A stretch of 64,000 nt of DNA, taken from positions 592,791 through 656,790 of the forward strand of contig NZ_JBPDIH010000002.1 in assembly GCF_052030545.1 (NCBI RefSeq). The letters run 5' to 3'. Every line of letters starts with the position of its first letter. The first letter of the stretch is position 1. Of the stretch, positions 51,629 through 60,284 are shown piece after piece. A program made the translations under genes and the position numbers. Under the pieces are notes generated by a model. It was not told the origin of the DNA and ran no database searches. It was given only the letters and a program-made list of their open reading frames with translations. The DNA comes from CANMXU01 sp052030545. Its GTDB lineage: Bacteria; Pseudomonadota; Gammaproteobacteria; Enterobacterales; Alteromonadaceae.

Positions 51629-52597
51629 TTATAGATTTTTTTCAGCAAGAAAGTCAGCCATATTGTCCGTTGCTTTACAAAAAGCATCAATTGTTTGCTT
51701 TTCAAAAGCGCTATGCCCGGCAACCGGTAAAATATGCAATTGTGCATTTTCCCACAACGACACTAACGAATTAACACTGGTTAAAGGACAAACCATATCG
51801 TAACGACCATGAATAATAATCGCCGGTATTGATTGAATTTTATCGAGATGATCAACGATATAATTCCCCGATATAAAGGAATGATTGATGAAGTAATGGC
51901 TCGAGATTAACGCCATGCAATGGGCTTGGTGTGCATCATGCACATGGCTTTTATCGACATGCTGCTGTTCTATGCTTGAAAGCCTAAGTTCCCATAAAAA
52001 CCAAGCTTTGCTTGCCGCAATGGCTGCCACTTCATTCTCAGAAGTCAGTACTTTGTGATAACCCGCCAGTGGCGAGCTTCTCAGTTCAAATGGCAAGCAA
52101 TTAACAAATTCTTGGTAATATTTAGGAAAAAATTTTTCAGCGCCGCCACGGTTATACAACCAAGCATATTCATTGTTCGTCGCTAAAAAAGTACCGCGTA
52201 AAATAAAGCCTAAAACCTTATCGGCATGGGCAATACCATAAAGCAGTGCTAAGGTTGCCCCCCACGAGCCTCCTGTAATTAGCCACTGACTAATACCCAG
52301 ATGCTTTCGTACAAGCTCAATATCGGCAATTAAATGCGCTGTGGTATTTTCAATTATGCTAGGAGATGGCGTTGACTGCCCGCAGCCACGTTGGTCAAAA
52401 ATAATAATGCGGTACTTTTCTGGATCAAAAAAACGTCGACAATGTTCATTACTACCCGCACCGGGGCCGCCATGAAGATATAAAACTGGAGTGCCTTCCG
52501 GATTGCCGGATTGTTCTAAATATAACTGATGTTGCTCACTGACTTTTAGCCACTGCTGATCATAAGTTGAAATTTTTGGAAATAATGTGCGTGACAT
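51629..52597 (-). CDS. pip: Proline iminopeptidase
   Basis: Alpha/beta-hydrolase of 322 residues (peptidase family S33) that releases N-terminal proline. The oxyanion motif HGGPGAGSNEHCRRFF, the nucleophile elbow TGGSWGATLALLYG (Ser) and the C-terminal PVAGHSAFEK (His) are in place, with the Asp in HGRYDMVCP. GAGAAG precedes the ATG. It lies between yihY and dtd, an insertion compared with the E. coli order. Confidence 0.92.
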   Translation of the reverse strand: MSRTLFPKISTYDQQWLKVSEQHQLYLEQSGNPEGTPVLYLHGGPGAGSNEHCRRFFDPEKYRIIIFDQRGCGQSTPSPSIIENTTAHLIADIELVRKHLGISQWLITGGSWGATLALLYGIAHADKVLGFILRGTFLATNNEYAWLYNRGGAEKFFPKYYQEFVNCLPFELRSSPLAGYHKVLTSENEVAAIAASKAWFLWELRLSSIEQQHVDKSHVHDAHQAHCMALISSHYFINHSFISGNYIVDHLDKIQSIPAIIIHGRYDMVCPLTSVNSLVSLWENAQLHILPVAGHSAFEKQTIDAFCKATDNMADFLAEKNL

Positions 52598-52629
52598 AAG
52601 CTTCTCACCATGGAGTTCATGGCTTAAGT

Positions 52630-53505
52630 TTAGTCCGCTTTATTTGAAATATCCTTAGCTTGCACAATTCTCTGATAATTTTCTAAAGAGACCGTTAGCA
52701 CGGCACCTACCAGAACAATTAACCACGATAAATACACCCATAAAAATAAAATAGGGATAGTGGCTAGCGCGCCATATATTGCTTGGTAAGACGGTAGCTG
52801 TGTCACATAAAGCGCAAAGCCTTTTTTAGCAAATTCAAATAAAATTGCTGCGGTAATTGCACCAACAAAAGCAAACTTTATTGGCACCGCTTTATTTGGC
52901 ACCAATAAATATAAAATTAAAAATGCGGCAATGGATGACAGCAACGGTAATAGGCGAACAAAGAAGTTAGTCACGACTTCAACATTCGGGTCACCAAACG
53001 ATACCAGAGAGACTAAATAAGAAGATGCAGCAATACTGCTACCGACTAGCACTGGCCCTAACGTTAAGACCATCCAGTACATAGAAAATGCAGTAATAAT
53101 GCGTCTTTTTTCGGTGACCTGCCAAATTTTATTTAAGGTTTTATCAATCGCAGAAATAAGTAAAAGTGCAAATAAAAATAAAAAAGAAATCGCCACTGCC
53201 GACATTTTACTGGCATTAGCAACAAAGCCTGATAAGTGCTGCTGAACCACGTCACTCGCGGCAGGAACAAAGTTATGATAGATAAATTCTTCTACTATGG
53301 TACGAATATCAGCAAAAATAGGAAACGCTGTCATCACCGAGAGCATTACCACCAATAGCGGTACTAACGACATCAAGGTAACATAGGATAAATATCCGGC
53401 GACCACATGAATATGTTCTCGCTGTAAGCGTTTGAAAAAATAAGGGAGAAAAACGCTGGCAGCTTCTTTTAACACTTTATAATTAAGCTGATTAATTTTC
53501 TTCAT
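52630..53505 (-). CDS. YihY/BrkB family inner-membrane protein
   Basis: Membrane protein of 291 residues with six helices and the family blocks VAGYLSYVTLMSLVPLLVVM and IYGALATIPILFLWVYLSWL. It was once named RNase BN in E. coli in error, and its function is still unclear. The frame opens at 53529. The ATG at 53505 is a likely alternative start, but neither has a strong ribosome site. It is the first gene of the run with pip and dtd. Confidence 0.87.
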   Translation of the reverse strand: MKKINQLNYKVLKEAASVFLPYFFKRLQREHIHVVAGYLSYVTLMSLVPLLVVMLSVMTAFPIFADIRTIVEEFIYHNFVPAASDVVQQHLSGFVANASKMSAVAISFLFLFALLLISAIDKTLNKIWQVTEKRRIITAFSMYWMVLTLGPVLVGSSIAASSYLVSLVSFGDPNVEVVTNFFVRLLPLLSSIAAFLILYLLVPNKAVPIKFAFVGAITAAILFEFAKKGFALYVTQLPSYQAIYGALATIPILFLWVYLSWLIVLVGAVLTVSLENYQRIVQAKDISNKAD

Positions 53506-53596
53506 AACATCGCCAAGGATAAATTTCATACTGAAAGATTTTATACTATGATAACGTTAATTAACTTTTTTGTAACAACTAAATGATGAGGTTTTA

Positions 53597-53824
53597 ATGT
53601 CAGGTCAAGGTTCTGGCGGCAATGTTTTGGCCGCAATTTGTAGTTTTTTTCTTCCCGGTTTAGGTCAGCTTGTACAAGGGCGTATATTAGCGGCCATTTT
53701 ATTCTTTGTCGGCATGGCGGTTTCTTGGGTACTTGTATACCTATTAGTTGGCTGGCTATTAGTACCTATCGTTTATATCTGGTGTATTATCGACGCAGCG
53801 AAATATAAAGGTTCGAGTTCATGA
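53597..53824 (+). CDS. Small membrane protein (TM2-like)
   Basis: Product of 75 residues with two close membrane helices and a Gly-rich turn (AAICSFFLPGLGQLVQGRIL, PIVYIWCIIDAAKY), similar in pattern to the TM2 family. GAGG precedes the ATG. Its stop overlaps the start of the DUF2959 gene by four bases (ATGA), so the two are translationally coupled and probably work together. Confidence 0.72.
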   Translation: MSGQGSGGNVLAAICSFFLPGLGQLVQGRILAAILFFVGMAVSWVLVYLLVGWLLVPIVYIWCIIDAAKYKGSSS

Positions 53825-54468
53825 AAAAATTAATTCCCTTACTTTTTATTAGTTCCTCTTTAACCTTATTAGGTGGTTGTCAGTCAGCTTACTATTCCGC
53901 AATGGAGTCAGTTGGACAACACAAACGCGATATTTTAGTTTCTCGTGTTGAAGACGCTAACGAATCACAAGAAGAAGCGCAAGAGCAATTCTCTAGTGCA
54001 CTTGAAGGGTTAACCGCTTTAATTAATTTTGACGGCGGTGAACTTGCCGAGCAATACGAAGCAACAAAAGATCAGTACGAAGCCAGTGAAAAAGCCGCTG
54101 AAGAAGTATCTCAGCGTGTTAACGCTATTGAAGATGTTGCCGAGGCTTTATTTGACGAATGGTCTGATGAAATTGAAGAATTTTCTAATGCGACCTTAAA
54201 ACGTCAAAGCCAAGGAAAATATAAAGAAACGGTGCGCAAATACAAGAAAGTCATTGGTGCAATGCGTAAAGCTGAAAGCAGTATGGCGCCGGTGCTTTCT
54301 GCCTTAAAAGATAATACCCTTTATTTAAAGCACAATTTAAACGCTCAAGCCGTTGGTGCATTAGAAGGTGAATATAAATCGATTAAGCAAGACATTGAGG
54401 TTCTTATCAAAGAAATGAATGTCGCAATTGACAGTTCAAAACAGTTTATTGCAAATTTAAAGCAATAG
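53821..54468 (+). CDS. DUF2959 lipoprotein
   Basis: Product of 215 residues with a lipoprotein signal (LTLLGGCQSAYYSAMESVGQ, lipobox LGGC) and a long acidic coiled coil typical of DUF2959 (SRVEDANESQEEAQEQFSSA, LKRQSQGKYKETVRKYKKVI). It is probably anchored in the outer membrane. It is coupled to the small membrane protein gene upstream. The function is unknown. Confidence 0.85.
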   Translation: MKKLIPLLFISSSLTLLGGCQSAYYSAMESVGQHKRDILVSRVEDANESQEEAQEQFSSALEGLTALINFDGGELAEQYEATKDQYEASEKAAEEVSQRVNAIEDVAEALFDEWSDEIEEFSNATLKRQSQGKYKETVRKYKKVIGAMRKAESSMAPVLSALKDNTLYLKHNLNAQAVGALEGEYKSIKQDIEVLIKEMNVAIDSSKQFIANLKQ

Positions 54469-54500
54469 TTGGTTCTGATACTGGAGCAGGTGGGCTGCAA

Positions 54501-54662
54501 TTAATAACGCAGCTCATCTTTATCTTCAAAGAAAAACGACTGACTATTTCGGTTCAGTTGCGCTAGTAACTCTTTTAGTTGCCGTACTTGCGCAGTACTT
54601 GCAATACCCGTTTCAAAACAATCACTCAGTTCTTTAAGCGCAGTTAGCTGTTCGCTAGTCAT
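54501..54662 (-). CDS. Small ORF, 53 residues, hypothetical
   Basis: An open frame from the ATG at 54662 to the TAA at 54501, with AAGGA nine bases upstream of the start. The product begins MTSEQLTALKELSDCFETGI, continues with a Leu/Gln-rich helical stretch (TAQVRQLKELLAQLNRNSQ) and ends in an acidic tail, DKDELRY. It is likely soluble and helical. It is not recognised. It lies in the otherwise gene-free 54469-54869 gap, convergent with the DUF2959 gene. Confidence 0.55.
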   Translation of the reverse strand: MTSEQLTALKELSDCFETGIASTAQVRQLKELLAQLNRNSQSFFFEDKDELRY

Positions 54663-54820
54663 AAAACTAAATCCTTTTAATTTTTACCTATCTTGGTGTT
54701 TAAGCATATCCCAGTTAGTCGACTTTAACTGTGGGAAATTAGCTATTATCATGTTCAATAAATGCACAAGCACATTTTCGCATTCTAGCAAGGTATTAAA
54801 AAACATCCAGTTTATAAACA

Positions 54821-54853
54821 AAAAAACCGCTAACGAAGTTAGCGGTTTTTTAG
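54821..54853 (-). terminator. Terminator of bipA
   Basis: AAAAAACCGCTAAC / GTTAGCGGTTTTTT with a GAA loop, 17 bp past the bipA stop codon. Confidence 0.9.
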
Positions 54854-54869
54854 CGAGTTCTTAGCGAAA

Positions 54870-56690
54870 TTATGCTTTGGTAGCACGACCTTCGCGCTTA
54901 CGGTCACTTTCTTTTAAGAATTTCTTACGAATACGAATGCTCTCAGGCGTTACTTCGACTAGCTCATCGTTATCAATAAATTCTAATGCTTGTTCAAGCG
55001 ACATAATAATTGGTGGCGTCAGTGTTTGCGCTTCATCGGTACCCGATGAACGAACGTTAGTTAACTGCTTACCTTTAAGTGCGTTAACTGTTAAGTCGTT
55101 ATCACGGCTATGAATACCAATAACTTGACCTTCATAAATATCAACACCATGACCAATTAACATACGACCACGAGATTGTAAGTTAAAGATTGCGTTAGTT
55201 AGTGCTTTACCTGTTGCGTTAGCGATCATTACACCGTTTAAGCGTTGACCGATTTCACCACCTTTATGAGGACCATACTGTAAGAAGGTATGGTAGATTA
55301 AACCAGAACCTGATGTAACCGTCATAAATTCAGTTTGGAAACCAATTAAACCACGGCTTGGCATAATAAAGTCCATACGAATACGGCCTTTACCATCTGG
55401 TGCCATGTCAGTAAGTTCTGCTTTACGAACACCCATTTTTTCCATAATCGTGCCTTGATGCTCTTCTTCAACATCAATAGTCACTGTTTCATAAGGTTCT
55501 TCTAATTGGCCATCAACTTCGCGCATGATTACTTCAGGACGAGATACCGCTAGCTCGTAACCTTCACGACGCATATTTTCGATTAAAATACCTAAGTGAA
55601 GCTCACCACGACCAGATACTTTGAACTTGTCTGGATCGTCTAGCTGCTCAACACGTAAAGCTACGTTGTGAACTAATTCTTTTTCCAAACGGTCTTTAAT
55701 ATTACGTGAAGTAACAAATTTACCTTCTTGACCTGAGAACGGTGAAGTATTCACTTGGAAAGTCATGTTGATAGTAGGTTCATCAACAGATAATGGTGGT
55801 AGAGCGTCAACTTCATTTGGACAACAAATCGTGTCAGAAATTTTCAACTCACCTAAACCGGTGATCGCAATAATATCACCAGCATGAGCAATTTCAGTTT
55901 CGTGACGCTCTAAACCTAAGTAACCAAATACTTTACCTACTTTACCGTTATGAAGTTTACCGTTAGCACCTTCAACAGTTACTTGCTGGTTTGGTTTAAC
56001 GCTACCACGGGTAATACGGCCAACACCAATAACACCTAAATAAGAGCTGTAATCAAGCTGAGAAATTTGCATTTGGAATGCACCTTCAGCATCAGCATTT
56101 GGTGGTGGTACTTGGTCAACGATAGTTTCAAACAATGGTGTCATGTCTGAACCTTCAACGCCTTCTTCCATTGAAGCCCAGCCGTTAATTGCTGAAGCGT
56201 AAACGACTTGAAAGTCTAACTGGTCATCAGTTGCACCTAAGTTGTCGAACAAATCAAATACTTGATCCATTACCCACTCAGGACGTGCGCCTGGCTTGTC
56301 GATTTTGTTAATTACTACAATTGGCTTCAAACCTTGAGCAAATGCTTTTTTGGTTACGAAACGCGTTTGTGGCATTGGGCCTTCTTGCGCATCAACAATT
56401 AATAGTACTGAGTCTACCATTGACATAACACGCTCTACTTCACCACCGAAATCGGCGTGACCAGGAGTATCAACGATATTTACACGGTAATCATTCCAAT
56501 TAATAGCCGTATTCTTAGCTAGGATAGTGATACCACGCTCTTTCTCGATATCATTAGAGTCCATGACTCGTTCTTCAAGACCGTTACGGGCATCAAGAGT
56601 ACCTGATTGGTCTAATAACTTATCAACCAAGGTCGTTTTACCATGGTCAACGTGGGCGATAATCGCTACATTACGTAATTTCTCTAACAC
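54870..56690 (-). CDS. bipA: Ribosome-binding GTPase BipA/TypA
   Basis: Translational GTPase of 606 residues related to EF-G that assists 50S assembly, especially under stress and in the cold. It starts MLEKLRNVAIIAHVDHGKTT (P loop), and has RGITILAKNTA (switch I), DTPGHADFGGEV (G3), NKIDKPGARPEW (G4), an EF-G-like domain V and the BipA-specific C-terminal domain ending RKREGRATKA. The start is GTG, 28 bp after the predicted transcript start. Confidence 0.96.
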   Translation of the reverse strand: MLEKLRNVAIIAHVDHGKTTLVDKLLDQSGTLDARNGLEERVMDSNDIEKERGITILAKNTAINWNDYRVNIVDTPGHADFGGEVERVMSMVDSVLLIVDAQEGPMPQTRFVTKKAFAQGLKPIVVINKIDKPGARPEWVMDQVFDLFDNLGATDDQLDFQVVYASAINGWASMEEGVEGSDMTPLFETIVDQVPPPNADAEGAFQMQISQLDYSSYLGVIGVGRITRGSVKPNQQVTVEGANGKLHNGKVGKVFGYLGLERHETEIAHAGDIIAITGLGELKISDTICCPNEVDALPPLSVDEPTINMTFQVNTSPFSGQEGKFVTSRNIKDRLEKELVHNVALRVEQLDDPDKFKVSGRGELHLGILIENMRREGYELAVSRPEVIMREVDGQLEEPYETVTIDVEEEHQGTIMEKMGVRKAELTDMAPDGKGRIRMDFIMPSRGLIGFQTEFMTVTSGSGLIYHTFLQYGPHKGGEIGQRLNGVMIANATGKALTNAIFNLQSRGRMLIGHGVDIYEGQVIGIHSRDNDLTVNALKGKQLTNVRSSGTDEAQTLTPPIIMSLEQALEFIDNDELVEVTPESIRIRKKFLKESDRKREGRATKA

Positions 56691-56724
56691 TGGGCTTTGC
56701 TCATTAGGCTATAATTGGGCGCGA

Positions 56725-56753
56725 ATTATACAGTAGTATTAGCGACAAAGAAA
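56725..56753 (-). promoter_or_regulatory. bipA sigma-70 promoter
   Basis: On the minus strand a perfect -10 TATAAT (56725-56730) lies 17 bp from a weak -35 TTTCTT (56748-56753). Confidence 0.55.
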
Positions 56754-56864
56754 ATAGTTCCTGTTTTATCTTGTTAGTTTGATCTAAATCGGCCAATTTA
56801 TTATTAAATTTTTATCTCATCCCCTTACTCATATGCTATTGTGTATTTCACTATAAATTTTCAT

Positions 56865-56903
56865 CGCACCGACATAGTGCGCACGATTCACCATATTGGT
56901 GCA
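56865..56903 (+). promoter_or_regulatory. NtrC enhancer sites upstream of glnA
   Basis: Two 17-bp dyads with the NtrC pattern TGCACYnnnnnRGTGCA. Site 1 is CGCACCGACATAGTGCG (56865-56881). Site 2 is TTCACCATATTGGTGCA (56887-56903). Their centres are 22 bp, about two helical turns, apart, on the same face and roughly 85-110 bp before the expected transcript start. Confidence 0.8.
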
Positions 56904-56954
56904 GATATTGAGTGCGTATTAAATAAAAGCCTTATTAAATAAGGGTTTTATAAT

Positions 56955-56970
56955 TGGCACGATTTTAGCT
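56955..56970 (+). promoter_or_regulatory. Sigma-54 promoter of glnA
   Basis: TGGCACGATTTTAGCT matches the -24/-12 consensus TGGCACGnnnnTTGCW at all but one defined base, with the GG/GC pair correctly spaced. Transcription would start near 56981, about 58 bp before the glnA ATG. Confidence 0.85.
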
Positions 56971-57038
56971 CATATTTTCGCAAGCAGAATGCAACGCATT
57001 TTATAACTTTAATTAATGAACTACACTGGAGACTTTCA

Positions 57039-58445
57039 ATGTCAAAAGCAGTATTAGACCTTATCAAGGAAAACGACGTAAAATTTGTTGACCTTCGTTT
57101 CACTGATTCAAAAGGTAAAGAACAACACGTATCTCTTCCTCATCACCAAGTCGACGAAGATTTCTTCGAAGATGGTAAAATGTTCGATGGTTCATCTATC
57201 GCTGGTTGGAAAGGTATTAACGAATCAGACATGGTATTAATGCCTGATGCTGAAACTGCTGTATTAGACCCGTTCACAGAAGCGGTTACATTAAACATCC
57301 GTTGTGACATCGTTGAACCTGCTACTATGCAAGGTTACAGCCGTGACCCTCGCTCAGTTGCTCACCGCGCTGAAGAATACTTACGTTCAACAGGTATTGC
57401 TGACACAGTATTAATTGGTCCAGAGCCAGAGTTTTTCGTATTTGACGACGTGAAATTCCACACTGACATGAGTGGTTCTTTCTACAAAATTGATGACAAA
57501 GAAGCTGCATGGAACTCAGGTACTGACTACGAAGACGGCAACCACGGTCACCGTCCAGGTGTTAAAGGCGGTTACTTCCCAGTTGCACCAGTTGATTCAT
57601 CACAAGATTTACGTTCAGCAATGTGTTTAGTAATGGAAGAAATGGGCTTAGTTGTTGAAGCACATCACCATGAAGTTGCTACTGCGGGTCAAAACGAAAT
57701 CGCTTGTCGCTTCAATACTATGGTTAAGAAAGCTGATGAAGTTCAAATCTACAAGTATGTTGTTCATAACGTTGCTCACGCATACGGTAAAACAGCGACT
57801 TTCATGCCTAAGCCATTAGTTGGTGACAACGGTACTGGGATGCACGTTCACCAATCTTTAGCAAAAGACGGTGTTAACTTATTCTCTGGTGATAAGTACG
57901 GCGGATTGTCAGAAACAGCTTTATACTACATCGGTGGTATCATCAAGCATGCTAAAGCACTAAACGCTTTCACTAACGCTTCTACTAACTCATACAAACG
58001 TCTTGTTCCTGGTTTTGAAGCACCAGTAATGCTTGCTTACTCTGCACGTAACCGTTCAGCGTCGATTCGTATTCCAATTGTACCTACGCCAAAAGCAACT
58101 CGTATCGAAGTACGTTTCCCAGATCCTTCAGCTAACCCATACTTAGCATTCTCTGCAATGTTAATGGCTGGCCTTGACGGTATCAAAAACAAAATCCACC
58201 CTGGCGATGCTATGGATAAAGATTTATACGACCTTCCAGCTGAAGAAGCATTAGCAATTCCACAAGTTGCATCTTCTTTAGAAGAAGCTTTAAATGCATT
58301 AGAAGCAGATAAAGAATTCTTGATGGCTGGTGGTGTAATGGATGCAGACATGATTGATGCATACATTGGCCTTAAGCGTGACGAAGTTGAATTATTAAAC
58401 TCTACTACTCACCCAGTAGAATTTGATATGTACTACAGCGTTTAA
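57039..58445 (+). CDS. glnA: Glutamine synthetase, type I
   Basis: Dodecameric cytoplasmic enzyme of 468 residues, making glutamine from glutamate, ammonia and ATP. It has MFDGSSIAGWKGINESDMVL in the beta-grasp region, GPEPEFFVFD (metal ligands) and NGTGMHVHQSLAKDG. The adenylylation loop KDLYDLPAEEAL carries Tyr397, so it belongs to the GlnE-regulated class. Its length equals the E. coli enzyme. Expression is expected to be NtrC/sigma-54 dependent from the sites upstream. A terminator separates it from the DUF4124 and ntrBC genes. Confidence 0.98.
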   Translation: MSKAVLDLIKENDVKFVDLRFTDSKGKEQHVSLPHHQVDEDFFEDGKMFDGSSIAGWKGINESDMVLMPDAETAVLDPFTEAVTLNIRCDIVEPATMQGYSRDPRSVAHRAEEYLRSTGIADTVLIGPEPEFFVFDDVKFHTDMSGSFYKIDDKEAAWNSGTDYEDGNHGHRPGVKGGYFPVAPVDSSQDLRSAMCLVMEEMGLVVEAHHHEVATAGQNEIACRFNTMVKKADEVQIYKYVVHNVAHAYGKTATFMPKPLVGDNGTGMHVHQSLAKDGVNLFSGDKYGGLSETALYYIGGIIKHAKALNAFTNASTNSYKRLVPGFEAPVMLAYSARNRSASIRIPIVPTPKATRIEVRFPDPSANPYLAFSAMLMAGLDGIKNKIHPGDAMDKDLYDLPAEEALAIPQVASSLEEALNALEADKEFLMAGGVMDADMIDAYIGLKRDEVELLNSTTHPVEFDMYYSV

Positions 58446-58482
58446 TTTGCAATTACTCTTTGTTAATTAAGCTATAATTTTA

Positions 58483-58510
58483 AAAAGCTCACTTAGGTGA
58501 GCTTTTTTTT
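58483..58510 (+). terminator. Terminator of glnA
   Basis: AAAAGCTCACT / AGGTGAGCTTTT hairpin followed by a T run. Confidence 0.9.
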
Positions 58511-58580
58511 GTAGCCTAAAGAAAGTAATTTAGTTAGATTAGTGTTATACCTAAGGGAACAGGATATAAGTAATTAAGTC

Positions 58581-59114
58581 ATGAGCATACGTATAATTGT
58601 AACGGCATTAATACTGTCGATATCACTTCCTTCATTAGCTACCACGGCTAAGATATACGTATGGCGTAACGAACAAGGAGTTTTAGTTTTCTCTGACAGC
58701 CCCAAACCCGGCGCAGAAGAATCTGAAGAGGTATCGGTAAAACCAGGTAATGTCGTTAAATCTAATGTTGATACGTCAATACTTGATATTACTCCTAAGG
58801 AAATCGAAGAAAAATACCAAGTTGAAATAACCCAACCTGAAGACCATAGTACGATACGTGACAATACCGGCTCGGTACATGTAACAGGCAGAATTAAACC
58901 TGTCTTTAAACGTGGCCTAAAAATACAGTTACTTTTAGACGATGCTCCTTACGGAAAACCACAAACACACTCTATGTTTGCCCTTAGAAATATCGATCGC
59001 GGCGAACATAAAATTAAAATGCAATTAACCAATAGTAAAGGCAAGGTTATTGCATCCTCTCAAGAAGTTACTTTTTATATGCACCGTGCTTCGTCTGTGA
59101 GACAAGCTAGGTAG
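58581..59114 (+). CDS. DUF4124 exported protein
   Basis: Periplasmic protein of 177 residues: a signal peptide (1-20, PSLA/TTAK), then the DUF4124 module (IYVWRNEQGVLVFSDSPKPG), and an Ig-like beta region in the second half (GSVHVTGRIKPVFKRGLKIQ). DUF4124 proteins often stand between glnA and ntrB in gammaproteobacteria without a defined role. The ribosome site is weak. Confidence 0.82.
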   Translation: MSIRIIVTALILSISLPSLATTAKIYVWRNEQGVLVFSDSPKPGAEESEEVSVKPGNVVKSNVDTSILDITPKEIEEKYQVEITQPEDHSTIRDNTGSVHVTGRIKPVFKRGLKIQLLLDDAPYGKPQTHSMFALRNIDRGEHKIKMQLTNSKGKVIASSQEVTFYMHRASSVRQAR

Positions 59115-59162
59115 CATTTTAAGCATGCACAGCTAATCTAAATAGATTACAGTAGGTGTCTA

Positions 59163-59179
59163 CGCACAATAATAGTGCG
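59163..59179 (+). promoter_or_regulatory. NtrC-type dyad before ntrB
   Basis: CGCACAATAATAGTGCG has perfect outer arms and the NtrC pattern, and it ends 13 bp before the ntrB start codon. At that place it would repress, like the NtrC site at E. coli glnLp. Confidence 0.68.
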
Positions 59180-59192
59180 TTAAGGAAATATC

Positions 59193-60284
59193 TTGCACGA
59201 TCGCCGTGAAATACAACAATTAAAATTAGCATACCAGCAGCAATTGCCACATCAAATGACAACAGCTGTAATCGCATTAGATGAAAATTTAATTGTTCAA
59301 TATATTAATCCGGCTGCAGAAGCTTTACTCGTGAAGAGTTTGCACAATTTACATGGACTATTAATCGATGATGTATTGCTAAATTGTTCCATTACCGGTC
59401 AACGTTTTAGGCAATTGCTTGCTACGGGACAAGAGTTTTCAGACAGCGACGTTTCTTTTATGTTACTTGACGGCAGCAGCATTTCTGTTGAAGTTAATGT
59501 ATCTGCTGCAGAGTTTAATGGTGTGGCTCATATTCTTATTGAATTGAGACAAATTGATCATCAAAAACAAATTAGCCAAGAAGCAAATCAACAGCAGCAA
59601 TGGGAAGCAGCACGTGATTTAATACGCGGTCTTGCTCATGAAATAAAAAATCCACTTGGTGGCTTAAGAGGTGCAGCGCAATTATTAAATAAAGAGCTTT
59701 CTCAAGAGCAACAAGAGTACACCAAAATGATCATTGAGCAGTCTGATCGCTTAACTAACTTGGTTGATAAGTTACTAGGGCCTAATCAATTACCCAACAT
59801 GATCAATCAAAATATTCATCTTGTATTAGAAAAAGTTCATAAACTAACCAGCTTCAATAATCCTAAACAAATTACTATCCGTAGAGATTACGACCCTTCA
59901 ATTCCAGAAATTTGTTTCGATGAAGACAAGCTGCAACAAGCCGTTCTTAATATTGTCAATAACGCTGTATTAGTACTACCTGACAACGGCGAGGGCAGTA
60001 TTACCCTTAAAACGCGCATTGCCAGTAATAAAACCATCAATGGCAAACGCGTGCGGTTATGTATAGAAATATCAATTTTAGATAATGGCCCAGGCATACC
60101 TGTGAATATTCAAGACACACTATTTTACCCAATGATATCAGGGCGAAATAATGGCACAGGACTCGGGTTATCAATTTCACAGACCCTAATTCACCAGCAC
60201 CAAGGCAAGCTATCATGTAAAAGTCGCCCTGGTCGCACAGAATTCACCATATTATTACCTTTACCGGAAGAGAGTTTAAAATGA
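59193..60284 (+). CDS. glnL: Nitrogen regulation sensor kinase NtrB
   Basis: Soluble two-component kinase of 363 residues that phosphorylates and dephosphorylates NtrC under control of PII. It has an N-terminal PAS domain (about 15-125), the phosphoacceptor RGLAHEIKNPLGGLRGAAQ, N box LNIVNNAVLVLPD, and G boxes LDNGPGIP and GTGLGLSISQT. The start is a TTG with AAGGA seven bases upstream. It overlaps ntrC by four bases (ATGA). Confidence 0.95.
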   Translation: MHDRREIQQLKLAYQQQLPHQMTTAVIALDENLIVQYINPAAEALLVKSLHNLHGLLIDDVLLNCSITGQRFRQLLATGQEFSDSDVSFMLLDGSSISVEVNVSAAEFNGVAHILIELRQIDHQKQISQEANQQQQWEAARDLIRGLAHEIKNPLGGLRGAAQLLNKELSQEQQEYTKMIIEQSDRLTNLVDKLLGPNQLPNMINQNIHLVLEKVHKLTSFNNPKQITIRRDYDPSIPEICFDEDKLQQAVLNIVNNAVLVLPDNGEGSITLKTRIASNKTINGKRVRLCIEISILDNGPGIPVNIQDTLFYPMISGRNNGTGLGLSISQTLIHQHQGKLSCKSRPGRTEFTILLPLPEESLK

